Source: Phaeobacter cretensis
Lineage (GTDB): Bacteria; Pseudomonadota; Alphaproteobacteria; Rhodobacterales; Rhodobacteraceae
Direction of reading: 5' to 3'
Assembly (NCBI RefSeq): GCF_047372505.1
Contig: NZ_JBKBEU010000001.1
Coordinates: forward strand, 1,240,001-1,304,000
Length of the DNA stretch: 64,000 bases
A program made the position numbers and the translations under genes. Below the pieces are notes generated by a model. It ran no database searches. It saw nothing but the letters and a program-made list of their open reading frames with translations, and was not told where the DNA came from. Within the stretch, counting starts at the first letter, position 1; the number at the start of each line of letters is the position of its first letter. Shown here in pieces: positions 48,698 through 56,465 of this stretch.

Positions 48698-50026
48698 TCA
48701 AACCTGCGGCAGTACCTGCCCCAAAGCGATCTCCAATTTGTCGGTGATCTCACCGATCTGCGCCTCGCTCAGAATAAAGGGCGGCGCCAACAAGATGTGA
48801 TCTCCATTGCGCCCATCCCGCGTGCCGGACATCGGATAGCAAATCAGCCCAGCATCAAAGGCCGCTTTCTTCAGCTTACCCGCGATGCCAAGGTCCGGAT
48901 CAAACGGAGTTTTACTCTCGCGGTCAGCAACCAGTTCAACCCCGCGGAACAACCCCCGCCCGCGCAAATCGCCCACATGGGGCTGCTGGCCAAACCGCTC
49001 AACCAAAGCGTCATGCAGGCATTCTCCCATCTTGGCACTGCGCTGCACCAGACCACGGTCCAGCAGGGCACGCACCACGGCCAGCCCGGCCGCCGTCGCA
49101 ACCGGATGGCCGATGTAGGTGTGACCATGCTGAAAGAACCCGCTGCCGTCCTCGATCGCCTTGTAGATTGCACTGCTGCACAACATTGCACCTATCGGCT
49201 GGTACCCTGCACCCAGCCCTTTAGCGATACACAGGATATCAGGCGACACACCATCAGCCTCACAGGCAAACAGATGTCCCGTACGCCCCATGCCGCACAT
49301 CACCTCGTCCAGAATCAGCAACACACCGTATTGATCGCAGATCTCGCGGATGCGTTTGAAATACCCCTCAACCGCTGGCACCGCGCCCGACGTAGCCCCC
49401 ACCACCGGTTCCGCCATAAAGGCCATCACGGTTTCCGGTCCCAATCGCAGAATTTCGGTCTCGAGCTCATTTGCGACCCGCTGGCCATAGTCATAGCTGC
49501 TCTCACCTTCCCCGCGATCCGCATATTCGTAACAGGGCGCTATGTGGGAAATGTCGATTAACAGCGGCGCAAACTGCTGACGCCGCCATTCATTGCCGCC
49601 GGCAGCAAGCGCACCAAGCGTGTTCCCGTGGTAGCTTTGTCGCCGCGCGATAACGTGACTACGCGCGGAATCGCCGCGCTCCAGATGATATTGCCGCGCC
49701 AGTTTGATCGCAGCTTCTGTCGCCTCTGACCCGCCAGAAACCAAATAGACCCGGTCCAGATCTCCTGGTGCATTGGCAATCAGCAGGTCCGCCAGTGCCT
49801 CGGCGGGCTCTGACGTCATAAACCCGGTATGCGCAAATGCCAGTTTTCCAACTTGATCCTGAATGGCAGCAATCACCTCGGGATCCGAATGGCCCAGACA
49901 GGACACTGCCGCGCCACCAGAGCCATCAAAATAGCGTTTACCGGTTGCATCAATAAGGTAGCAGCCATCACCCGCAACAGCGGTAGGGAGATTTGCTTTG
50001 GTGTGGCGAGGGAAAACATGGCTCAT
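48698..50026 (-). CDS. Class III aminotransferase
   Basis: 442 residues, fold type I PLP enzyme. Conserved blocks are GSGGAAVSCLGHSDP, VSGGSEATEAAIKLAR, SYHGNTLGALA, LILDEVMCGMGRTG and the PLP lysine in CIAKGLGAGYQP. This group transfers amino groups from omega-amino acids, usually to pyruvate. It is the second gene of a pair with the BKACE enzyme (ATGA overlap), so it likely acts on the same carbon skeleton, for instance producing or consuming a 3-oxo acid. Confidence 0.85.
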   Translation of the reverse strand: MSHVFPRHTKANLPTAVAGDGCYLIDATGKRYFDGSGGAAVSCLGHSDPEVIAAIQDQVGKLAFAHTGFMTSEPAEALADLLIANAPGDLDRVYLVSGGSEATEAAIKLARQYHLERGDSARSHVIARRQSYHGNTLGALAAGGNEWRRQQFAPLLIDISHIAPCYEYADRGEGESSYDYGQRVANELETEILRLGPETVMAFMAEPVVGATSGAVPAVEGYFKRIREICDQYGVLLILDEVMCGMGRTGHLFACEADGVSPDILCIAKGLGAGYQPIGAMLCSSAIYKAIEDGSGFFQHGHTYIGHPVATAAGLAVVRALLDRGLVQRSAKMGECLHDALVERFGQQPHVGDLRGRGLFRGVELVADRESKTPFDPDLGIAGKLKKAAFDAGLICYPMSGTRDGRNGDHILLAPPFILSEAQIGEITDKLEIALGQVLPQV

Positions 50027-50823
50027 GACAGGTTTCCTTGATCATCATCAATCGCATTCGGCAGATGCCCCGCCGCGCGGGCCGTCGCCACAAAATCGGC
50101 GACCGAGGCTGCGTTATCAGCATACTCGGTTCCGTCCGGTGCCTGCGTGTTATTTTCAAACCCGATCCGCAACTGCCCACCAGCCTCTAGCCCTGCCATC
50201 AGACACGCGTGTTCGCGACGGCCAAAGGCACAGAGCCCCCAGTCCAGATCCAGATCTTCAGCCGCAACCAGAAATGGTTGCAGCTCTGCTGGGCTGGCCA
50301 GACGCGGCGGGTCATAGCGCCCCAGCACAAAGATCGCCAAACGCATGGGCGCAGGGATACGGCCCTCTGCATAGCTTGCTCGTAGCGCCTCAACACAGGT
50401 CAGATCATAAAGGATATGCTGCACATCAGTGCCCGCTTCCGCACAGATCGCATAGGCACGCGCAGCCAATTCCGGATCCCGTGCCAGTTCCCGAACCGAA
50501 ATAGAGGCCGCAGCCGGGCGAAGCTCCTCAAGACAGGCAAGCTGATCCGCGACGCTGAAGATCCCAGCACTTTCTGTGGTGATCTGGATTGCCATCCCCG
50601 GAGCCGACTCGGCGACAGCCACCATCGCTTCCCGGTAGCGACCCGCATCCAACGAATGCTTGCCTTCTGCATCACGGACATGCAGGTGCAACGCATCCGC
50701 TCCTGCACGCTGGCAAGCGGCAGCGCTCTCAGCAATTTCCTGCGTGTGCAGGGGCAATCCGCGATACTGTGCCTGTTGCCGCCGTGCCCCATTGGGGGCC
50801 ACCATCAGGTGATACTTCGTCAA
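50023..50823 (-). CDS. BKACE family beta-keto acid cleavage enzyme
   Basis: About 266 residues from TTG 50823, chosen because GGAGAG lies 5 bp upstream; an in-frame ATG at 50856 lacks a ribosome-binding site. Metal-binding His-x-His is in LHLHVRDAEG; further family blocks are QITTESAGIFS, ISVRELARD and RIGFENN. BKACE enzymes condense a 3-oxo acid with acetyl-CoA to release acetoacetate and a new CoA thioester; the founding member cleaves 3-keto-5-aminohexanoate in lysine fermentation. With the coupled aminotransferase this is a short catabolic pair of unknown substrate, divergent from tpa. Confidence 0.82.
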   Translation of the reverse strand: MTKYHLMVAPNGARRQQAQYRGLPLHTQEIAESAAACQRAGADALHLHVRDAEGKHSLDAGRYREAMVAVAESAPGMAIQITTESAGIFSVADQLACLEELRPAAASISVRELARDPELAARAYAICAEAGTDVQHILYDLTCVEALRASYAEGRIPAPMRLAIFVLGRYDPPRLASPAELQPFLVAAEDLDLDWGLCAFGRREHACLMAGLEAGGQLRIGFENNTQAPDGTEYADNAASVADFVATARAAGHLPNAIDDDQGNLS

Positions 50824-50962
50824 ACGCTCTCTCCGCTTTTGCAAACGCCGGATCATCGGTTGTATTTGTTCTGGATCAGGCGACGCATGTTCTCAATATG
50901 CCATTCACAGAACAAATGTTCTTTTCATCTATATCCCCGCCTGTCGCCTCCCCATGCCCCGT

Positions 50963-50995
50963 CTGGAACTAAAGCGCGCAAGCAACTGGACCTAG
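50963..50995 (+). promoter_or_regulatory. TauR-type direct repeats upstream of tpa
   Basis: CTGGAACTAA (50963-50972) and CTGGACCTAG (50986-50995), 23 bp apart start to start. Each differs by one base from CTGGAC(C/T)TAA, the repeat I recall for Rhodobacter capsulatus TauR. The same spacing recurs before xsc. Confidence 0.7.
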
Positions 50996-51091
50996 AGCAA
51001 AGCGCAAATATAGCGTTTCGTAGACAAAGGGCGAACTGACCGGTTGACCGGTGGCAGGTCGCATTTTCGAACAACTTGGAAAGGGCATGTC

Positions 51092-52489
51092 ATGGATGGC
51101 ACGTTCAATGAAAACGACCTGAGCCGGGTCATCGCCGCCGATAAGGCCAACGTCTGGCATCACCTGATCCAGCACAAACCGTTTGAAGAAAACGACCCCC
51201 GCATCATCGTCGAGGGCAAAGGCATGCGGGTTTGGGATCAGAACGGCAAGGAATGGCTGGATGCCGTCTCCGGTGGCGTCTGGACCGTCAACGTGGGCTA
51301 CGGCCGTGAAGAAATCGCCAAGGCGGTTTATGACCAGCTGATGAAACTATGCTATTTTGCCCAGTCCGCAGGCTCCATCCCCGGCGCTCTGTTTGCCGAG
51401 AAACTGATTGAAAAAATGCCGGGTATGAGCCGGGTTTATTACAACAACTCTGGCTCCGAGGCGAACGAGAAAGCCTTCAAGATGGTGCGCCAGATAGCGC
51501 ACAAGAAATATGGCGGCAAGAAAACCAAGATCCTGTACCGCGACCGCGACTACCACGGCTCCACACTCGCGGCCATGTCCGCTGGCGGTCAGGAAGAGCG
51601 CAACATGCAATACGGCCCCTTCGCCCCCGATTTCGTGAAGGTTCCGCACTGCATGGAATACCGCAAGCATGAGCTGGGTCTGGAGCATCTCTCCGGCAAA
51701 GAGTTCGGCATTGCAGCCGCCAACCAGATCGAAGAGGTCATTCTGCGCGAAGGTGCTGACACTGTTGGTGCGCTCTGCCTTGAGCCGGTGACAGCTGGAG
51801 GCGGTGTTATTGAGGCCCCCGAGGGCTACTGGCCGCGCGTGCAGGAGATCTGCAAACAATACGACATCCTATTGCACATCGACGAAGTCGTCTGCGGCGT
51901 TGGTCGGACCGGTACCTGGTTTGGTTATCAGCACTATGGCATTCAGCCCGATTTTGTGACCATGGCAAAAGGCGTGGCCTCCGGCTATGCGGCCATTGCC
52001 TGCCTCGTCACTACCGAGGACGTGTTCAACATGTTCAAGGACGACGCAAGCGATCCGATGAACTACTTCCGCGACATCTCCACTTTTGGCGGCTGCACCG
52101 CAGGGCCAGCGGCAGCTCTGGTCAACATGCAGATCATCGAAGATGAGAATCTGCTCGAAAACTGCATCACCATGGGTGAGCGGATGAAAGCCAATCTAGA
52201 AGCCCTGATGGAGAAGCATCAGGTCATTGGTGATGTCCGGGGCAAAGGCCTGTTCATCGGCGCAGAGCTGGTAGCGGACCGCGAAACCAAGGAACCGGTC
52301 GAAGAGAAGCTGGCTCAAGCTGTTGTGGCGGAATGTGGCAATCAGAACGTCATCATAGGCGTTACCAACCGCTCCATTCCCGGCCGGAACAACACCCTGT
52401 GTTTCAGCCCTGCTCTGATCGTCACTGCAGAAGACGTGGATAAGATCACGGACGCAGTAGACGTTGCCCTGACCAAGGTCTTCGGCTGA
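51092..52489 (+). CDS. tpa: Taurine-pyruvate aminotransferase
   Basis: 465 residues from ATG 51092 (MDGTFNENDLSRVIAADKAN). Class III aminotransferase closely matching Tpa: EWLDAVSGGVWTVNVGYGR, NNSGSEANEKAFKMVRQ, DYHGSTLAAMSAGG, HIDEVVCGVGRTGTW and the PLP lysine in MAKGVASGYAA. It transfers the amino group of taurine to pyruvate, giving sulfoacetaldehyde and alanine. Two TauR-type repeats precede it and a strong terminator follows. Alanine dehydrogenase and the taurine importer are not in this window. Confidence 0.93.
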   Translation: MDGTFNENDLSRVIAADKANVWHHLIQHKPFEENDPRIIVEGKGMRVWDQNGKEWLDAVSGGVWTVNVGYGREEIAKAVYDQLMKLCYFAQSAGSIPGALFAEKLIEKMPGMSRVYYNNSGSEANEKAFKMVRQIAHKKYGGKKTKILYRDRDYHGSTLAAMSAGGQEERNMQYGPFAPDFVKVPHCMEYRKHELGLEHLSGKEFGIAAANQIEEVILREGADTVGALCLEPVTAGGGVIEAPEGYWPRVQEICKQYDILLHIDEVVCGVGRTGTWFGYQHYGIQPDFVTMAKGVASGYAAIACLVTTEDVFNMFKDDASDPMNYFRDISTFGGCTAGPAAALVNMQIIEDENLLENCITMGERMKANLEALMEKHQVIGDVRGKGLFIGAELVADRETKEPVEEKLAQAVVAECGNQNVIIGVTNRSIPGRNNTLCFSPALIVTAEDVDKITDAVDVALTKVFG

Positions 52490-52542
52490 TACCGATCTTA
52501 CAGTCTAATCGATCCAGCCGATCTGGCCTGATGTAAATTTCT

Positions 52543-52573
52543 AAAAGTGGCCCTTTCTACAGGGCCACTTTTT
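52543..52573 (+). terminator. Intrinsic terminator of tpa
   Basis: Perfect 12-bp stem AAAAGTGGCCCT/AGGGCCACTTTT with a 6-nt loop, followed by TTTTC. Located 54 bp after the stop codon. Confidence 0.9.
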
Positions 52574-52616
52574 CTGCATCTCTGCACCGGATTACTCTGA
52601 TCAAAGGTGCACACCC

Positions 52617-53198
52617 ATGTGGGCTTCCCCGCTCCGCCTCTCTGGCGAATCTGTCTCCCTCACCCCACTTACTCAAGACCATCAGGCCGACCTGGCCGAG
52701 GCCGCAGCAGCCGGTGAACTGCATCAGCTCTGGTACACTTCGGTGCCCCACCCCGCTGAAATGGCTGCTGAAATCGATCATCGCCAGTCGCTGCGGGCGG
52801 CAGGCAGCATGGCCCCATTTGCCATTCTTGATCATGACGGTCGCGCAGTCGGCATGACCACCTATATGAACATAGATGCCACAAACCGGAGGCTCGAGAT
52901 CGGCTCGACCTGGTATCGTAAATCGGTGCAGCGCAGCGGGATCAACACTGAATGCAAATTCCTGATGCTAAGCCACGCCTTCGAGACCCTTGATGCCATC
53001 GCCGTGGAGTTCCGCACCCATCGCCTCAACCGTCAAAGCCGGGCCGCCATCGAACGGCTTGGCGCGCAGTTGGACGGTATCTTGCGCGCTCATATGATAC
53101 TTTCTAATGGCACCATACGGGACACGGCAATCTATTCAATCACCGCCGCCGAATGGCCGACGATCCGCCCCCATCTCCTACATCTTTTGGGCAGATAG
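52617..53198 (+). CDS. GNAT-family N-acetyltransferase (RimJ/RimL-like)
   Basis: 193 residues. The layout of this subgroup is visible: LSGESVSLTPLTQDH at the start, central GMTTYMNID and LEIGSTWYRKSVQRSGINTE, and the NRQSRAAIERLGAQ acceptor/CoA-binding helix near residue 145. Such enzymes acetylate protein N-termini, amino acids or antibiotics. It lies between the tpa terminator and the converging permease and has no obvious link to either. Confidence 0.85.
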   Translation: MWASPLRLSGESVSLTPLTQDHQADLAEAAAAGELHQLWYTSVPHPAEMAAEIDHRQSLRAAGSMAPFAILDHDGRAVGMTTYMNIDATNRRLEIGSTWYRKSVQRSGINTECKFLMLSHAFETLDAIAVEFRTHRLNRQSRAAIERLGAQLDGILRAHMILSNGTIRDTAIYSITAAEWPTIRPHLLHLLGR

Positions 53199-53313
53199 GG
53201 CCTGTTTCATAACGCAGTGCGCCGCGCGTCAGCCTGCGCTTGACCCAATGGGTGCAACGCATAAATGGTGCCGCAGGATCGGGCGGGATAGCCTTCGTGG
53301 CCCGCCCGCACCC

Positions 53314-54342
53314 TCAGATCATCTGAAACAGGATGCCAGACAGGATCGCGCCGGTGATCCCCAAGATCAGATAAGTAGCAAAAACCTGCGGTTTCACCAG
53401 CGACCAAACCGCCGCCATCGCCGGTATTGAGCTCACCGCCCCTGCCACCATAAATGCCATCGCGGCCCCGGCACTCATGCCCTGCTCCATCAGCCCCGCC
53501 AGCAAGGGCGGCGCCACATAGGAATTCAGATAGGCAGGCATCCCCACCAGCGCCGCAGTGGCGATCGGCAAGATCCCCTCCCCGCCAACCAAATTAGCAA
53601 TCAGATCCGCAGGCACATAGGACACCAGTAACGCCTCCAGCACATAGGCAAGCGTCAGCCATTTAACTAGAAACAGGCCATTGCTAACGAACTCCTGCCG
53701 AAACTGACCGCGCCGCGCAGGCTCTCTCCAAAAGGCCCAGACCGGCGCCTCGGCTTTCGGCGCTCCACAGCCACCGCAACCGGAACGCGGCGCTTGCTTA
53801 AGCGGGCTGGCAAAGGCCCCGGCGCCCCGCAACGCCTTGATAGCAAAACCACCAAACAGGCCAAGCGCTACTGCGGCCACTGCCTTGGCAATGGCAAACG
53901 GCCAACCCAGGGCGGCCGCAGTGATCAGCAGCGTCGGCGGATCAATCAGAGGCGAGGCCAGCCAGAACGCCATAACCGCCGACAGCGGCGCACCCAACGC
54001 CAGTAGTCCAGCAATAAAGGGTATCACCTCGCAGGAGCAGAAAGGCGCGAGCCCCCCGAACACGGCCGCTAGGAAAATCATCCGAACTTCACGCCCCTCA
54101 AAGGCGCGCGCGACCATCACTTCTGCTCCCGTTGCCTTAAGATAAGACAGCAGCAGCACCGCAAACAAGATATAGCGACCGGTGTGCAACAGCGCCGCCG
54201 CCGCAAAGGATATCGTTGCAACCAGATTGCCGGGATCCAGCACAGCCACAGCCAGTAGGATCGCAATGCTCAGTGCCCAGGGCGTTTTCAACCAATTCAC
54301 CAACGCTGATCCAGCCCCAGGGTTTTGTGTCAGTTCAGCCAT
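53314..54342 (-). CDS. UPF0718/ArsP-type permease, probable metal or oxyanion efflux
   Basis: 342 residues, about eight membrane helices in two halves. Repeat-like segments with a Cys pair are seen in the first half (PFCSCEVIPFIAGLLALGAP) and a related stretch in the second (GMPAYLNSYVAPPLLAGLM). The cytoplasmic linker near residue 185 carries SGCGGCGAPK, a likely thiol metal site. It follows an ArsR-type regulator with an 8-base overlap. Relatives are the methylarsenite exporter ArsP and the SO_0444 Cu/Zn group; the exact substrate is not decidable. Confidence 0.78.
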   Translation of the reverse strand: MAELTQNPGAGSALVNWLKTPWALSIAILLAVAVLDPGNLVATISFAAAALLHTGRYILFAVLLLSYLKATGAEVMVARAFEGREVRMIFLAAVFGGLAPFCSCEVIPFIAGLLALGAPLSAVMAFWLASPLIDPPTLLITAAALGWPFAIAKAVAAVALGLFGGFAIKALRGAGAFASPLKQAPRSGCGGCGAPKAEAPVWAFWREPARRGQFRQEFVSNGLFLVKWLTLAYVLEALLVSYVPADLIANLVGGEGILPIATAALVGMPAYLNSYVAPPLLAGLMEQGMSAGAAMAFMVAGAVSSIPAMAAVWSLVKPQVFATYLILGITGAILSGILFQMI

Positions 54343-54664
54343 CGTTCGCGGCCTCCAATGCTACGTTCAGTCCCGTTTCTTCATCTGCGCAACACTCGCT
54401 CAGAATGAACCCCGCCAATAACCGCAACTGCGTGTAATCGGCCGTATTGATCGTGCTGCGGCCATCTTTGCGCTGCACCACCAGCCCCGCCCCAACAAGC
54501 AACTTCAGGTGATGCGCCAACGTGGACGGCATAATGCCAGTCCGCTCCTGGATATCCTGCACAATCAACCCAGTGTCGCCAGCGCGAACCAGGCAGCGCA
54601 ACACCGCCAGCCGCGCCTCGGACCCCATAGCGGCAAACCCGCCTGCGGCTTGTTCCCATTCCAT
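54335..54664 (-). CDS. ArsR-family transcriptional regulator
   Basis: 109 residues from the ATG at 54664, with AGGAG 7 bp upstream; the frame extends further but unsupported. The winged helix reads GSEARLAVLRCLVRAGDTG, IMPSTLAHHLKLLVGAGLV, QRKDGRSTINTADY. The usual ELCVCD metal loop is not present; a Cys pair (SECCADEE) near the C-terminus may sense thiophilic ligands. It is coupled to the permease gene, so it should repress that unit. Confidence 0.85.
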   Translation of the reverse strand: MEWEQAAGGFAAMGSEARLAVLRCLVRAGDTGLIVQDIQERTGIMPSTLAHHLKLLVGAGLVVQRKDGRSTINTADYTQLRLLAGFILSECCADEETGLNVALEAANDG

Positions 54665-54678
54665 GGTTATTCTCCTGC

Positions 54679-54731
54679 GTTGCAATTGATTCGACATAAC
54701 TAGTTTTATAGACGTAAGAATAGATTGCAAC
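54679..54731. promoter_or_regulatory. Inverted repeat in the arsR promoter
   Basis: GTTGCAAT (54679-54686) and ATTGCAAC (54724-54731) are perfect 8-bp inverted repeats about 37 bp apart, spanning the region where the arsR promoter must be. A binding site for the ArsR protein or a loop-forming pair is possible. Confidence 0.4.
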
Positions 54732-54747
54732 CCTTCTTTGAAAACAC

Positions 54748-54778
54748 TTAAGTCCAGATTGACCCCGCTTATGTCCAA
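54748..54778 (-). promoter_or_regulatory. TauR-type direct repeats upstream of tauR
   Basis: On the minus strand CTGGACTTAA (54748-54757, exact match to the remembered consensus) and TTGGACATAA (54769-54778, two differences), 21 bp apart, ending 13 bp before the tauR ATG. Orientation is opposite to tauR, pointing at the arsR-permease unit. Confidence 0.65.
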
Positions 54779-54791
54779 TATATGGTGACCC

Positions 54792-56267
54792 ATGGGAATT
54801 TCTGTCGACACCTTCTTCCTCAATCCTGACGCACAGGGCACCCTGCAGGCGCAGATCCAGGAGATGATTGCCGAAGGCATACTTTCGGGGCGACTGCGGA
54901 TGGGGGAGAAATTGCCCTCCTCGCGTAAACTGGCCGCGCATCTGGGCATCAGCCGCATCACCGTGACGCTGGCCTACACCGAACTGCTGGCCAATGACTA
55001 TCTGACGTCTCGAGGGCGGTCCGGCTACTATGTATCCGAAAACGCGCCGGTTCCACCATCATACTCACCCTCACAAAAATCAGCCGATACCGTCGATTGG
55101 TCCACTGCAATTGTGCAGCGCTTCAGCGGTGGGGACACTCCGCGCAAGCCGCGGGACTGGCGCGATTATCGCTATCCCTTTATCTACGGTCAGGCAGATG
55201 CGTCGCTGTTTGACCACGCAAACTGGCGGCTGTGTGCGTTGCGCGCCTTGGGCCAAAAGGATTTCGCCGCGCTGACCAATGACTACTTCGATCAGGACGA
55301 CCCGCTACTCGTCGAACATATCGCCCGCCACACGCTGCCGCGCCGCGGCATCTCGGCCCGGCCCGAGGAAATCCTGATAACCCTTGGAGCTCAGAATGCG
55401 CTTTGGTTGGTGGCACAGCTGCTGCTGAACAAAAACCGCAAGGCGGCGCTCGAGGATCCCACTTACTACACTCTGCGTGACCAGCTAATGCACCGTCGCT
55501 GTGCGATTGACTGTATTCCTGTGGATCACGACGGACTGCCACCGGAGGCGATCAGCGACGACACCAATGTAATTTTCACAACCCCCAGTCACCAAAGCCC
55601 GACCACAGCTACAATGCCGATGGCGCGGCGAAAACAGCTTCTTGACCGCGCCCGCGAGATTGATGCGGTGATTGTCGAAGACGACTATGAATTCGAAATG
55701 TCCTTCCTGGGTGCGCCCTCACCTGCGCTGAAATCACTCGATACGGACGGCCGTGTAGTCTATGCGGGCAGTTTCTCCAAATCGTTGTTTCCGGGGCTAC
55801 GGCTGGGATATCTCGTCGGGTCTGAGCCTTTTATCCGCCAGGCACGCGCGCTGCGGGCAAATGTGTTGCGGCACCCGCCGGGTCATATTCAACGTACCGT
55901 CGCCTATTTCCTATCGTTGGGTCACTACGACGCCCAGATCCGCCGCATGGCCAAGGTTCTGCATGATCGCCGCTGTGTGATTGAGGATGCAGTCACTCAT
56001 CACGGGCTGAGCGTGGCAGGAGTTGGCGTCTATGGTGGCTCGTCCTTGTGGATGCGGGCAAATGGGGATGTTGATACCGCTGCCGTGGCTCACGCGCTCA
56101 AGGATCAGAGCGTGCTCATCGAACCCGGCGCGCCGTTTTTTTCCACCGAAAACCGCAAGCCGAATTACTACCGGCTTGGCTATTCGTCTATCCCGGCAAA
56201 CCGGATCGAGCCCGGTCTGGCCTTGGTCGCAGAAGCCCTGCGTCCCGGCCAATCACGGGTCGACTAA
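54792..56267 (+). CDS. tauR: TauR, MocR-type GntR/aminotransferase regulator of taurine genes
   Basis: 491 residues. An N-terminal GntR winged helix (ILSGRLRMGEKLPSSRKLAA, GISRITVTLAYTEL) is followed by a fold-type-I aminotransferase-like domain with the PLP lysine in YAGSFSKSLFPGLRLGYL and the preceding VEDDYEFEM. MocR proteins use PLP-bound ligand as signal; R. capsulatus TauR activates taurine genes. Its place directly before xsc and the matching repeats before tpa, xsc and its own gene support that identity. Confidence 0.9.
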   Translation: MGISVDTFFLNPDAQGTLQAQIQEMIAEGILSGRLRMGEKLPSSRKLAAHLGISRITVTLAYTELLANDYLTSRGRSGYYVSENAPVPPSYSPSQKSADTVDWSTAIVQRFSGGDTPRKPRDWRDYRYPFIYGQADASLFDHANWRLCALRALGQKDFAALTNDYFDQDDPLLVEHIARHTLPRRGISARPEEILITLGAQNALWLVAQLLLNKNRKAALEDPTYYTLRDQLMHRRCAIDCIPVDHDGLPPEAISDDTNVIFTTPSHQSPTTATMPMARRKQLLDRAREIDAVIVEDDYEFEMSFLGAPSPALKSLDTDGRVVYAGSFSKSLFPGLRLGYLVGSEPFIRQARALRANVLRHPPGHIQRTVAYFLSLGHYDAQIRRMAKVLHDRRCVIEDAVTHHGLSVAGVGVYGGSSLWMRANGDVDTAAVAHALKDQSVLIEPGAPFFSTENRKPNYYRLGYSSIPANRIEPGLALVAEALRPGQSRVD

Positions 56268-56351
56268 CCGCCTCTGCTGTGCCGTCTCAAGGACCTAATG
56301 CTTGGAGCTGAGCTCCATACGGCAATGCAGCATTCTGAGCAGCCGCCCCTA

Positions 56352-56384
56352 CTGGTACTAAGCGGGTTCAGCAACTGGCCCTAA
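56352..56384 (+). promoter_or_regulatory. TauR-type direct repeats upstream of xsc
   Basis: CTGGTACTAA (56352-56361, two differences from CTGGACCTAA) and CTGGCCCTAA (56375-56384, one difference), 23 bp apart, followed at once by TTGACT as a possible -35 box. Arrangement and spacing equal those before tpa. Confidence 0.65.
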
Positions 56385-56465
56385 CTTGACTTCCCCACCC
56401 AGAATACACCGGTTGCATCCCGGCCTTTGTGCCGCCCTTTTGGCATCTCATCAGGAGAACACGCG

